From the NCBI GenBank assembly GCA_049324435.1, contig JBMOOQ010000015.1:1-64000 (forward strand): a stretch of 64,000 nt of DNA, in the 5' to 3' direction. The translations under genes were made by a program, and so were the position numbers. Each line of letters starts with the position of its first letter. Position 1 is the first letter of the stretch. The notes below the pieces were generated by a model. The model made no database searches and had not been told where the DNA came from. It worked only from the letters and a program-made list of their open reading frames with translations. Shown here in pieces: positions 51,006-58,863 of the stretch. The DNA is from Pseudorhodoplanes sp049324435 (GTDB taxonomy: Bacteria > Pseudomonadota > Alphaproteobacteria > Rhizobiales > Xanthobacteraceae).

Positions 51006-52435
51006 GATGACACCCGCATCGACATGATTTCAGCGGTCCCCACTCGCCATCGGCTTTCGATCCCGTCCGCAGCAATCCTCAGCGCATCATCCTTGTTCTT
51101 GCCACTCACTAATGCGTCGACATATCTGCCCCACGCCCCCAGCGCTTCCCGCTTCTCGCGTGCATAACGGTGGCGAGCGTAGGTCCGCGCTACACCGGCA
51201 CGGGTGCCGCTGATATGATTGGTGACGGCCTCGGCTATCTCGATCGAGAATCCTAATTCCTGCAGGCCGGTGTAGAGGGTGCGCCGCAGATCATGTAGCG
51301 TCCAATGCTCTGGCTCGTTCGCGGCGGGATCGTCTTTCAAAAGTTGTTTGTGAAGATCGGAGCGGAGAAGTGATGTCGCCCGGGACATGCCGGACACCGC
51401 CCGTTCCTCATCGTCATCCTCACGATCGGAGCGCGCAAACATCCGCCCGAACAAGAGTGCGCCACCATCGACCTCAGGTATAGACTTGATGACGTTGATC
51501 ACCTGCGGAGACAGCGGCACGTCATGCACCACGCCGTTCTTGGTGCGCTGGCCTGCGATCGTCCAAACTCCGGCAGTCAGATCGAATTCGGCCCGCCGCG
51601 CCTCCCTCACCTCGTCGACTCGCTGGCCGGTCAAGAGCAAGAGCTGCGCGATCTTCCCGAACGGGTATCCTCTGATCTCCGCTGCGCGCCACAGTGCGAC
51701 AATCTCCAGATGATTGAGAACGCGCTCCCTCTTCTTCTCGACACCCGGTGGCAGGACGCCAGCACATGGCGATACATCGATCATCGCCTGTTCAATGCAC
51801 CAATTAAAAAAGCGCCGGAGAAGCGCCAGGACGCGGTTTGCCATGACCGGCGCCTCGTCGACGATAGAGTCGAGGAGCTGCAAAATATCCCGCTTCGTGA
51901 TGTCCTGAATGCGCTTGCCGCGAAGGGATGGCTTCCCCCTCACCTTCTTTTCCGGCGCGATCCGGGTCTTGAACATGCGCCGATCTTCGGCCAGCGACGT
52001 TTGGCGTAGCGCCACCTGACTCCGCTTTTTCACCCTGCGGACCATGAAGCGGTCAAACACCGCCTCGATCGTGTCGTCGACTTTTGCCTCCTCGCGCCTT
52101 TGGTCGACCGCCGCCCGGCGCTCAGAGGCGGGATCAATTCCCAGCTTCACCTTGACCATCGCGTCGGTGGCCAGCTTGCGCGCGCCCCTGAGGGACAAGG
52201 GACCACCGATCTCGGTCTTGGTGGCCCCTTCCGCGCAGGGGCCAAGTGTCAGCTTCTTGGCCTTCCGCTGCCCCTTCCCGTCCAGCTCGATCGGAGATCG
52301 ATACCGCACGGCCCAGCTCTTGGAGCCGTTTGGCTGAATGACCAGATACAGGCCGGGACAGCCGGTGTCCGGCGTCTCGTACCTGTTACCCCGGCCCCTC
52401 ATTTGACGAATGGAAACGTCAGTAAGTCGCGCCAT
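51002..52435 (-). CDS. Tyrosine integrase of the element
   Basis: A 477-residue P4-type site-specific recombinase with an N-terminal DUF4102-like arm-binding domain (GCPGLYLVIQPNGSKSWAVRYR), a core-binding domain (DITKRDILQLLDSIVDE) and the catalytic domain. Active-site residues are visible: Arg in LLLTGQRVDEVREA, His-x-x-Arg in LHDLRRTLYTGL and the nucleophile Tyr in VARTYARHRY. ATG 52435 is chosen over the longer frame because GGGGAGCGG lies upstream and the arm domain then starts normally. It sits 170 bp from attR and catalyses tRNA-Lys integration. Confidence 0.9.
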   Translation of the reverse strand: MARLTDVSIRQMRGRGNRYETPDTGCPGLYLVIQPNGSKSWAVRYRSPIELDGKGQRKAKKLTLGPCAEGATKTEIGGPLSLRGARKLATDAMVKVKLGIDPASERRAAVDQRREEAKVDDTIEAVFDRFMVRRVKKRSQVALRQTSLAEDRRMFKTRIAPEKKVRGKPSLRGKRIQDITKRDILQLLDSIVDEAPVMANRVLALLRRFFNWCIEQAMIDVSPCAGVLPPGVEKKRERVLNHLEIVALWRAAEIRGYPFGKIAQLLLLTGQRVDEVREARRAEFDLTAGVWTIAGQRTKNGVVHDVPLSPQVINVIKSIPEVDGGALLFGRMFARSDREDDDEERAVSGMSRATSLLRSDLHKQLLKDDPAANEPEHWTLHDLRRTLYTGLQELGFSIEIAEAVTNHISGTRAGVARTYARHRYAREKREALGAWGRYVDALVSGKNKDDALRIAADGIESRWRVGTAEIMSMRVSS

Positions 52436-52450
52436 GGTCAGCCGCTCCCC

Positions 52451-52499
52451 GGGGTAAACACCGGGGTAACAAAATCGGGCCTGATTGGCCCTGTTACCC
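52451..52499 (+). promoter_or_regulatory. Putative integrase arm-type sites and int control region, right end
   Basis: GGGGTAAAC (52451), GGGGTAAC (52463) and an inverted GTTACCC (52493) repeat the motif seen at 35927-35945. A GGGCC-TGATT-GGCCC palindrome (52477-52491) lies between them, just upstream of the integrase start, and may control its expression. Confidence 0.45.
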
Positions 52500-52604
52500 T
52501 GCGTTAATAACGGTATGTAACAAGCCACGGAAAAACAAGATGAAAAGATGCCTTTGGAGGCTGAGATGTTCGCTGGTGTTATGTGCAGAAAGGCCGCGTT
52601 CGCA

Positions 52605-52652
52605 GACTTTTAATCAGTAGGTCCCGGGTTCGAATCCCGGCGGGCTCACCAA
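52605..52652 (+). other. attR (3' copy of tRNA-Lys segment)
   Basis: An exact 48-base copy of 35823-35870. It holds only the 3' part of the tRNA (anticodon loop to CCA), so it is not a second tRNA gene. Chromosomal sequence resumes after it. Confidence 0.95.
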
Positions 52653-52767
52653 ATTTTTCATGTCCACGCCGCCGTCCTCACTAAGCTGCTGCCGCGTCCC
52701 CGGTTGTCCCGCGCCGCAAACTCCCTTAGAGCGGTAGCGACAGGCATCCGCAAGCGAGCCACCTGCC

Positions 52768-52977
52768 ATGTCCGATCCCCTGTCCCTCGAAGAACTCGAC
52801 CGCCGCATCGCCATTGTGCGCGAGAATTTGCGCCAGCTGATCGAGCAGGCCGCGGCACGCTCGGGCGCGGCAGACGAGGCGCTGGCCTCGGACCGGATCG
52901 CCCAGCAAAGCGACGAACTCGAACGCCTGACCAAGGAACGCGATGCCTTGCTGGCCGCAAAGGGGCGCAAATCCTGA
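52768..52977 (+). CDS. Small conserved coiled-coil protein
   Basis: A 69-residue soluble helical protein (SLEELDRRIAIVRENLRQLIEQAAARSGAADE ... SDELERLTKERDALLAAKG). The heptad pattern covers nearly the whole length. I recall similar small proteins in Bradyrhizobium-type genomes, all without known function. No strong ribosome site precedes the ATG. Confidence 0.6.
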   Translation: MSDPLSLEELDRRIAIVRENLRQLIEQAAARSGAADEALASDRIAQQSDELERLTKERDALLAAKGRKS

Positions 52978-53250
52978 GGATCCGGCCTTAGTTTTCACCT
53001 GAGGCTTCCGCCTGCGTTTTCCGCCCGAGCGTTCGGCCTGAACACTTTGCCTGAGCGTTGGGCCTGAGCCCGTTGTCGCTGACATTTGGCCGGGGACCGT
53101 GGCGCGCATAGCGTCGGCACGCGGCCGACAACCCGGGCGCCTGAAGCCGCCTGTGCCGTCCTCCCGCGTATCCACCGTATTCCGCGTTCCGGTTCTGTGA
53201 TATGTAGCGCAGGTGAAGTCCGTACCGGCCGGAACACCATGGAGGGTGAC

Positions 53251-53367
53251 ATGCTGGCGGATCGTTTCGAACGGCTGAACAGGCCGGCCAAGCTCATCAT
53301 TGCAGGATCGCTGGTGGCCCTGGGTATATGGACCGTCTGGTCCAGCTTGAATTTTGCCGCGATGTAA
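53251..53367 (+). CDS. 38-residue single-span membrane protein
   Basis: A short frame encodes MLADRFERLNRPAKLIIAGS and a hydrophobic helix ending IWTVWSSLNFAAM. GGAGGG lies four bases before ATG 53251, better placed than for the ATG at 53239. A basic head followed by one membrane helix suggests an inner-membrane microprotein of unknown role. Confidence 0.55.
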   Translation: MLADRFERLNRPAKLIIAGSLVALGIWTVWSSLNFAAM

Positions 53368-53479
53368 CGCCCGGCCACAGACGCGCGTCGAAAGGCATCC
53401 CGATGCGGCGCGGCTACCGCGGCGCGCGCGTGTCGTGTTGCGCGTCGAAACGCATTACGTTCGACGGCCGGACGCGCCG

Positions 53480-53875
53480 CTACAGTTTCAGCCAATAGGC
53501 ATTTGCGGCCATGTCGAACGTATCCTTGGCGACGAAGCCCTCCTGCGCGTCCTTCTCCGCCTTCGCCAGCGCGAACACAGCCGCCGCGGCCGAAACGCAC
53601 CCGTGCTTCGTCATGCCCTGATCCTTGCCGCCGACCGATTGCAGCTGCACCACCCAGTGCGCACGCAGATCAGTATCCGTGCGCTTCAATTTGTGGATCT
53701 CGAAGATAATGATCGGCGCATCCGCAACCCTGGCGTCCACCTGCGACAGGGTCACGACGCCCTGCCCGCTTCGGCTGATATCGGCACTCGCTTCCATGCC
53801 GAGAGTCTTGTAGCGCTTGAGCGCGCGCTCGATATGTCCCAGTTCGGCCTCGGTCCAGGGCAAATAATCCGGCAA
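53480..53875 (-). CDS. Hypothetical protein with TTG start
   Basis: A 131-residue soluble alpha/beta protein (LPWTEAELGHIERALKRYKTLGMEASADISRSGQGVVTLSQVD ... FDMAANAYWLKL). The start codon is TTG, supported by GAGAGGG a few bases upstream. I do not recognise the family. Confidence 0.55.
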   Translation of the reverse strand: MPDYLPWTEAELGHIERALKRYKTLGMEASADISRSGQGVVTLSQVDARVADAPIIIFEIHKLKRTDTDLRAHWVVQLQSVGGKDQGMTKHGCVSAAAAVFALAKAEKDAQEGFVAKDTFDMAANAYWLKL

Positions 53876-54103
53876 ATCACCCTCTCATCGCGCGAAAGAC
53901 AACGAATTCGCCCTTTCGGCATTCCGCTGCTGCAGTGCAACCCGAACCGATAGAACCATGCGTCAGCCTGCCGCCGCGTTGCCGACTCGCATCGCATTTT
54001 CCTTTAATCTGACCGATCGCTGTCAACGGGTGTCGTGAAGTTGCCACGAATGCACGTTACACATCCGATTCAGGGAGGAGGGGTAACGAGAGGAGGACCG
54101 TCC

Positions 54104-54301
54104 ATGAGGCTTTCATCCGGCGATCCAGCCCGCGTCGCTTACCCTGTGTTTCGTCGTCCGGCTTGTCCATCCTGCGGTGAAATGCTGTTTGCCGCGGCGG
54201 CCACGGAATTCCTCGGCCACGGCAAGATCAGCAATATCTGGAGCTGCGATCGCTGCGACCATGAGTTTCGTACCGCGCTCGCCATGCCCTACGAGAACTG
54301 A
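54104..54301 (+). CDS. Small zinc-ribbon protein
   Basis: A 65-residue protein with a four-cysteine zinc ribbon: CPSCGEM and, about 30 residues later, SCDRCDHEF. GAGGAGGA lies six bases before ATG 54104, so the upstream extension of the frame is discarded. The function is unknown; proteins of this kind are frequent in rhizobial genomes. A good terminator follows its stop. Confidence 0.6.
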   Translation: MRLSSGDPARVAYPVFRRPACPSCGEMLFAAAATEFLGHGKISNIWSCDRCDHEFRTALAMPYEN

Positions 54302-54341
54302 CACGACGGCAAGATAAATCGGACCACCGGGAGAACGTTTC

Positions 54342-54371
54342 AGGGCGCGCCAAAGCTGGCGGGCCCTTTTT
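54342..54371 (+). terminator. Rho-independent terminator after the zinc-ribbon gene
   Basis: A ten-pair stem (AGGGCGCGCC against GGCGGGCCCT, one mismatch) with a six-base loop is followed directly by TTTT. Confidence 0.75.
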
Positions 54372-54409
54372 GCTGGTCCAGCGTGCTGTCCCGATGGTTC
54401 GCCGCGGGT

Positions 54410-55258
54410 TCAATAACCGTAAAGCTTGGCGGGATTGTCCACGAGCAGCTTCTTCAGAAGCGCAGGATCGGGCGCGATCTTCGGCAACAGATCGACGAGA
54501 TCGGCCTCGTCCGCCTCGTGCGTGGAATTGGGATGCGGAAAATCCGTACCCCACAACACGCGATCCGGCAGCGCTTCGACGATCTTGCGCGCGATCGGCA
54601 CTGCCTTGTCGTAGGGCGGCATGTCGATCCGCTCCGAGCCCGACACCTTGATCCAGCAGCGGTCAAGCTTTGCAAGATCGAGCAGCGCCGCGAGCGGCTT
54701 CTGGTCGACGCCGTCCTTTGCCGGAACGCGCCCCATGTGATCGATCACGAACGGCAGCGTCAGGCCGCGCATCATATCCGACAGCGGAACGATATCCGGC
54801 GCATCGACATGCAGCACCACATGCCAGCCCAGCGGCTTGATGCGGCGCAGCACATTCTCAAACACCGCCATGTCCGGCGCGCCGCCGAGATGCTTCACGA
54901 AGTTGAAGCGCGCGCCGCGCACCCCGGCTCTGTGCATCACCGGGATATCGGCCGGAGGCGTATTGCCGTCGATGATCGCAACGCCGCGATACAGCTCGGG
55001 CTGCCAGGCCAGCGCATCCAGCATGGCGCGGTTGTCGCTGCCATGACAGCTCGCCTGCACAATCACCGCCCGGGTCAGACCGAGATGGTCGTGCAGCGCC
55101 TTCAGCATCTCCTTCGGCGCATCGTCGGGCGTGTAGCGGCGGTTCGGCGCGTAGGGAAAGACATTGCCAGGTCCGAAGACATGGCAATGCGCGTCGGTCG
55201 CAAGCGGCGGCAGCTTGAATGCGGGCTTCCGCCGCTTTGCGAAATCGATGGTCGTCAT
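54410..55258 (-). CDS. Amidohydrolase, 2-pyrone-4,6-dicarboxylate lactonase-like
   Basis: A 282-residue amidohydrolase_2 enzyme. It starts ATDAHCHVFGPGNVFPYAPNRRYTPDDAP, resembling LigI-type lactonases, and has LHVDAPDIVPLSDM, FVIDHMGRVPAKDGV and WGTDFPHPNS with the metal/catalytic His and Asp. It probably opens a lactone or related dicarboxylate, but the substrate is not proven. The ATG overlaps the stop of the TctC-type gene, so the two are coupled, suggesting uptake and hydrolysis of the same compound. Confidence 0.7.
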   Translation of the reverse strand: MTTIDFAKRRKPAFKLPPLATDAHCHVFGPGNVFPYAPNRRYTPDDAPKEMLKALHDHLGLTRAVIVQASCHGSDNRAMLDALAWQPELYRGVAIIDGNTPPADIPVMHRAGVRGARFNFVKHLGGAPDMAVFENVLRRIKPLGWHVVLHVDAPDIVPLSDMMRGLTLPFVIDHMGRVPAKDGVDQKPLAALLDLAKLDRCWIKVSGSERIDMPPYDKAVPIARKIVEALPDRVLWGTDFPHPNSTHEADEADLVDLLPKIAPDPALLKKLLVDNPAKLYGY

Positions 55259-56265
55259 CAGCGCTTCTGAATCCCCGCTTTTTCAATCACATCAGACCAC
55301 TTCACGATGTCGGCTTTCAACCGGTCCTGGATCTCCTGCGGAGTCGAGCCGCGGGCATCGATGCCGAGCTCCAGCGCCTTCTTTTTCACCTCGGGATCAG
55401 CCAAGACCTCGTTCAGCGCCTTGTTAAGCGTCGCGATCACATCCGGCGGCGTTCCGGCCGGCGCGAAGATCGCGTTCCAGGACGTGACCTCCCATTTCGG
55501 CTCGCCCGCCTCCTTCGCGGTCGGCGCGTCAGGGAGATACGCCCCGCGCTTGGTGCCCGAGACTGCGACGGGAATGAACTTCTTCGCATCCAGACCACCG
55601 CGCAGCGCGGCATAGAACTCGGCCGCCATCTGCACGTCGTTGCGCTCGAGCCCGACCAGCACGTCGCCTGAGGTCTTGAACGGCACGATCACCACATTGA
55701 GACCGGACACCGACTTGAATAATTCGGCGCCGAGATTCTGGCTCGAACCGGCAGCGATGGTGCCAATGTTGAGCTGGCCCGGCTTCTCCTTTGCGGCCTT
55801 CACGAAATCGCCAAGCGTCTTGTAGGGCCCATTGGCATTGGTGACGAGGATCAGATCGAAATAGCCCATGGCCGAAACTGGCGCGAAGTCTTTGACCGGA
55901 TCGAACGGCAGCTTGTTGAACAGCCCAACGCTAACCGCGGTGCCGTTCGTCAGGACCGCAAGCGTGTAGCCGTCCGCAGGCGATCCCAGAACCGCACGCG
56001 CTGCAGCGATCCCGCCTGCGCCCGGATTGTTCTCGACCACGAACCGCTGCCCGAGCTTCTCACCAAGCTTCTCGGCCACAAGGCGCGTCGTGATATCGGC
56101 CACGCCGCCCGCTCCGAACGGCAGGATGATCTTGACCGGCTTGTCCGGATATTTGCCTTGTGCAAGCGCAGGCAGCGGCGCGAGCAACATCGCGGCCAGC
56201 CCCGCGGCAACAAGGCCTGCGACGCGGAGCCGGAGTGCAGGTTTGCTGTGGTGATGCATTGGCAT
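55258..56265 (-). CDS. Tripartite tricarboxylate transporter substrate-binding protein (TctC/Bug family)
   Basis: A 335-residue periplasmic binding protein: signal peptide (about residues 1-36, ending ALAQG), then YPDKPVKIILPFGAGGVADITTRLVAEKL and VVENNPGAGGIAAARAV, the two carboxylate-binding hallmarks of the Bug family. It binds a small carboxylic acid. No TctA/TctB membrane genes are nearby, as is frequent for Bug proteins. Confidence 0.85.
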   Translation of the reverse strand: MPMHHHSKPALRLRVAGLVAAGLAAMLLAPLPALAQGKYPDKPVKIILPFGAGGVADITTRLVAEKLGEKLGQRFVVENNPGAGGIAAARAVLGSPADGYTLAVLTNGTAVSVGLFNKLPFDPVKDFAPVSAMGYFDLILVTNANGPYKTLGDFVKAAKEKPGQLNIGTIAAGSSQNLGAELFKSVSGLNVVIVPFKTSGDVLVGLERNDVQMAAEFYAALRGGLDAKKFIPVAVSGTKRGAYLPDAPTAKEAGEPKWEVTSWNAIFAPAGTPPDVIATLNKALNEVLADPEVKKKALELGIDARGSTPQEIQDRLKADIVKWSDVIEKAGIQKR

Positions 56266-56342
56266 AATCCTCCCAATCAGGCGCCAAAAAGCAGACTTTG
56301 CGCCACAAGGGCAAGTCCCAAAATCCAGTCCTGCCGGACCGT

Positions 56343-56804
56343 TCAGATTTCGCGGCCCAGCCTCCGGTCGAGCGAATATGGCCCGCCGCCGCGCAGCAGC
56401 ATCGCGACAAAGATGAGCCCCCAGAATAGCGGATATTCATAGCCGCGGTTGACCCACGAATAGCCGTTCGGCATCTGCACGAAAATGATGACGACGAATT
56501 CGATCACCAGCAGCGCGGCAACCGCCCGTGTGAACAAACCTAGTATGATGAGAATCGCACCGACGGTTTCGAGCAACACCACCACATAAGCCCAGAACAG
56601 AGCCGGCTCGATTCCGCGCTTTGCGAGACTGTTGGCCGCAAAGACATGCACGCCCGCCATGACCTTCGGCCAGCCATGCGTGAACAGGATCGCCCCCGCC
56701 GTTACGCGGATCAGCGGCCAGTAAAGCTCGGCAACATTCTCGTAGAGACCGCGCAATGCCGGGACCATCGGCTTCGGATCGCTGCCTTTGTCTGCGTATG
56801 TCAT
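56343..56804 (-). CDS. DoxX-family membrane protein
   Basis: A 153-residue protein with four membrane helices: LYWPLIRVTAGAILFTHGWPKVMAG near residue 28, FWAYVVVLLETVGAILIILGLFTRAVAALLVIEF, and YPLFWGLIFVAMLLRGGGPYSLDR at the end. This is the DoxX pattern. Family members are linked to oxidation reactions and thiol stress but lack a general function. It lies between the two amidohydrolase segments of the catabolic cluster. Confidence 0.8.
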   Translation of the reverse strand: MTYADKGSDPKPMVPALRGLYENVAELYWPLIRVTAGAILFTHGWPKVMAGVHVFAANSLAKRGIEPALFWAYVVVLLETVGAILIILGLFTRAVAALLVIEFVVIIFVQMPNGYSWVNRGYEYPLFWGLIFVAMLLRGGGPYSLDRRLGREI

Positions 56805-56862
56805 GGTCTCCCCCCTTTTCTGATTGTCTCTCAGTGAAAAACGCTGTGAGCTTTCGTCGGCG

Positions 56863-57801
56863 TTACGTCCAGTTCAGCCTCGATAGGATTGCGCGGCCCA
56901 TGACCCAGTCCTTGTCCTCCTCCGACAGGAATTTCAGCTCATGCAGGAAATGCGCGATGCGCTCCTTGTACGATGCTTTGGCGAATCCTTGCGTGATGTC
57001 GGAGCCCCAGTAGCTGCGTTGCGGTCCATAGACGTCGAAAAGCCGCTTGATGTGATCGTTCATGTCGTTGAACGGATAGGGCTCCGACGAATAGGCCGGT
57101 GCCGCCGACAGTTTGACCGAGACATTCGGATATTTGGCCAACGCCGCCGCGGCGTCGACGGCCTCGGGCACCTTCTTTTGCGCGACCACCTGCGACGAGA
57201 TGCCCATGTGATCGATGATCAGCGTGAGCCCCGGATGCTGCTCGGCGATGCGGCCAAATAGCGGCAGCGTACCCGCGGTCAGGAACATGATCGGCACGCC
57301 CGCCTTCTCCGCTGCAGGCCACAACCAGTCTGTCGTTCCGTCGGTCAGCATACCGGCGGCCGGACCAAGGAATGTCAGGCGGATGCCGAGCATCCCGGGC
57401 TGCGCTTTCCAGCGCGCAAGCTCGTCGGCGGTCTGTGGTGTCTTTAGCGGAAGCCGGCCCATCACGCCAAATCTTTGCGGATAGCGCTTTGCCGCTTCGC
57501 GCGCATAGTCGATGCGGTCGCCGACCCAGCTGGGCGGAACGATCACGGCGCGATCGACCCCCGCCTCATCCATCGCAGCGACCAGCTTCTCGATCGTGAA
57601 AGGTTCGGCCATTTGCGCCGTCGCCCCCGGCACCCACGGGTGTTCCGGGGTATTGGCCTGCCAGATATGGACCTGGGAATCGACGATCATTCGCTTGCGC
57701 TGCGGTTGCGAAATTTGAGCGATCGCGACGGGCGCCCGCGCTGAAGCCAGCACCGCGCCAGCGCCCAATGCGCCGTTCAGGAACAAACGCCTTGAAAGCA
57801 T
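56863..57801 (-). CDS. Exported amidohydrolase with Tat-type signal
   Basis: A 312-residue amidohydrolase_2 protein. From ATG 57801 it starts LSRRLFLNGALGAGAVLASARAPVAIAQ, a twin-arginine signal peptide, so export in folded form is expected. The catalytic core has DSQVHIWQANTPEHPWVPG, LTLIIDHMG and YWGSDITQGF. GGGGAGG lies eight bases before the chosen ATG; the longer frame is discarded. Together with the cytoplasmic amidohydrolase and TctC protein it suggests extracytoplasmic processing of a lactone-like substrate. Confidence 0.75.
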   Translation of the reverse strand: MLSRRLFLNGALGAGAVLASARAPVAIAQISQPQRKRMIVDSQVHIWQANTPEHPWVPGATAQMAEPFTIEKLVAAMDEAGVDRAVIVPPSWVGDRIDYAREAAKRYPQRFGVMGRLPLKTPQTADELARWKAQPGMLGIRLTFLGPAAGMLTDGTTDWLWPAAEKAGVPIMFLTAGTLPLFGRIAEQHPGLTLIIDHMGISSQVVAQKKVPEAVDAAAALAKYPNVSVKLSAAPAYSSEPYPFNDMNDHIKRLFDVYGPQRSYWGSDITQGFAKASYKERIAHFLHELKFLSEEDKDWVMGRAILSRLNWT

Positions 57802-57898
57802 GCCACGTCCTCCCCGTGCGGGTCCGTTGCGCCGGACCTCTGCCGACGCAGGATAGGCAGGCTTCCTCATTTTCCAAATTTATAATACCAATCCAGCT

Positions 57899-57915
57899 CA
57901 TTCAGCTTATGAATG
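57899..57915. promoter_or_regulatory. LysR-type operator in the divergent promoter region
   Basis: CATTC and GAATG flank AGCTTAT. The inner TTC-N7-GAA gives the T-N11-A pattern of LysR regulators. It lies four bases before the lysR-type start and about 100 bp from the exported amidohydrolase start, suiting both autoregulation and control of the divergent cluster. Confidence 0.5.
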
Positions 57916-57919
57916 CCGC

Positions 57920-58834
57920 ATGAACCTCAATCAGCTCGATTTCAACCTGTTGCGGGTCCTCGACACGCTGCTGACCGAGCGCAATGTCACCCGCTCGGCC
58001 GACATCCTGCATCGCTCGCAGCCCGCTATCAGCAACGCGCTGCGCCGGCTGCGAAACCTGCTCGGCGACGATCTTTTGGTCCGCGGGCCCAGGGGCGGTC
58101 TCGTCCTGACGCCGCGCGCGGAAGCGATCCGGCAGCCGCTGCGCGAGGCCATCGAAAAGATCGAATCCTGTCTCGGCGAGGGTCAGCGGTTTAACCCGGC
58201 ACAGGCGTCGGGAACGCTGCGCCTCTCGGCGCCGGACCGGCTCAGTCTCGCCATCGTGCCCGCGCTGTTCGACCGGATGCGCCGCTACGCGCCGAACATG
58301 TCGCTTCATGTGGTGACTGCCGACCGCACGCTCGCCATGGGCCTGCTGGACGACGATCAGACCGATATCGCGCTCGCCTGGCACGACGAGAAGCCGCCCC
58401 ATCTGAACACCGAGCGGCTTCACGAGGAGCAACTGTTCTGCGTGTTCCACCGCGAGCATCCGCTCGCAAAGGCACGCAAGGCTTTCAACATCGGCGCGGT
58501 CCTGTCCTATCCGCATCTGATCGTGAGTGCGACAGGGGCGCGCACCGCAATCTTCGACGAGCTGCTGGCACGCTTCAATCTGCGGCGCGATCCACTGGTG
58601 TCGGTGTCGAACTTCACGGCGGTCCCGCACCTGCTGTCCCGCAGCGATATGATCGGGGTCTTCACCGAGCTGGCATCGAGCGTGTTCGAACGATCCTTCG
58701 GGCTGGTCAAGCGCCCGGTGCCGCTCGATGTCGGCACGATCACGACCAGCATGGTCTGGCACATTCGCAACGAGCGCGACGCCAAACACGCATGGTTCAG
58801 AGCACAAATCCGGGACATCTACCGCGATCTGTGA
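57920..58834 (+). CDS. LysR-family transcriptional regulator
   Basis: A 304-residue regulator with an N-terminal winged helix (MNLNQLDFNLLRVLDTLLTERNVTRSADILHRSQPAISNALRRLRNLLGDDLLVRG) and a C-terminal effector-binding domain. The N-terminus resembles the NodD/PcaQ-type subgroup. It is divergent from the amidohydrolase/DoxX/TctC cluster and probably activates it in response to the substrate or an intermediate. Confidence 0.88.
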   Translation: MNLNQLDFNLLRVLDTLLTERNVTRSADILHRSQPAISNALRRLRNLLGDDLLVRGPRGGLVLTPRAEAIRQPLREAIEKIESCLGEGQRFNPAQASGTLRLSAPDRLSLAIVPALFDRMRRYAPNMSLHVVTADRTLAMGLLDDDQTDIALAWHDEKPPHLNTERLHEEQLFCVFHREHPLAKARKAFNIGAVLSYPHLIVSATGARTAIFDELLARFNLRRDPLVSVSNFTAVPHLLSRSDMIGVFTELASSVFERSFGLVKRPVPLDVGTITTSMVWHIRNERDAKHAWFRAQIRDIYRDL

Positions 58835-58863
58835 CTCCCGGCCGGTGGAACGATTGCCCGAAA

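Larger units (their letters stand above)
35823..52652. mobile_element. tRNA-Lys-integrated element with HK97-type capsid genes (satellite-like or reduced prophage)
   Basis: The element is bounded by a 48-bp perfect direct repeat made of the tRNA-Lys 3' part. It carries, from right to left, a tyrosine integrase, a small protein, an AlpA-like regulator, small DNA-binding proteins, portal, tail-chaperone-like protein, prohead protease, major capsid, tail tube, HNH protein, head-tail connectors, both terminase subunits, HK97 gp10-like protein, tail chaperone, tape measure and two small genes. No baseplate, fibre, holin, endolysin, repressor or replication gene was found. With int, AlpA and capsid/packaging genes in about 16.8 kb it resembles capsid-forming phage-inducible islands, but it also has part of a tail. 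A deletion derivative of a siphophage is the alternative. Confidence 0.8.

Noticed and set aside
52605..52652. Second tRNA-Lys gene
   Set aside because: Only the 3' part from the anticodon loop is present, with no 5' half; it is the right attachment site.
35823..52652. Gene transfer agent interpretation of the element
   Set aside because: A flanking att repeat, integrase and AlpA-like regulator indicate a mobile integrated element; gene transfer agents lack these and keep a full tail module.
52614..52970. 118-residue leftward frame overlapping attR and the coiled-coil gene
   Set aside because: It reads through the tRNA-derived repeat and lies antisense to the better-supported coiled-coil protein.
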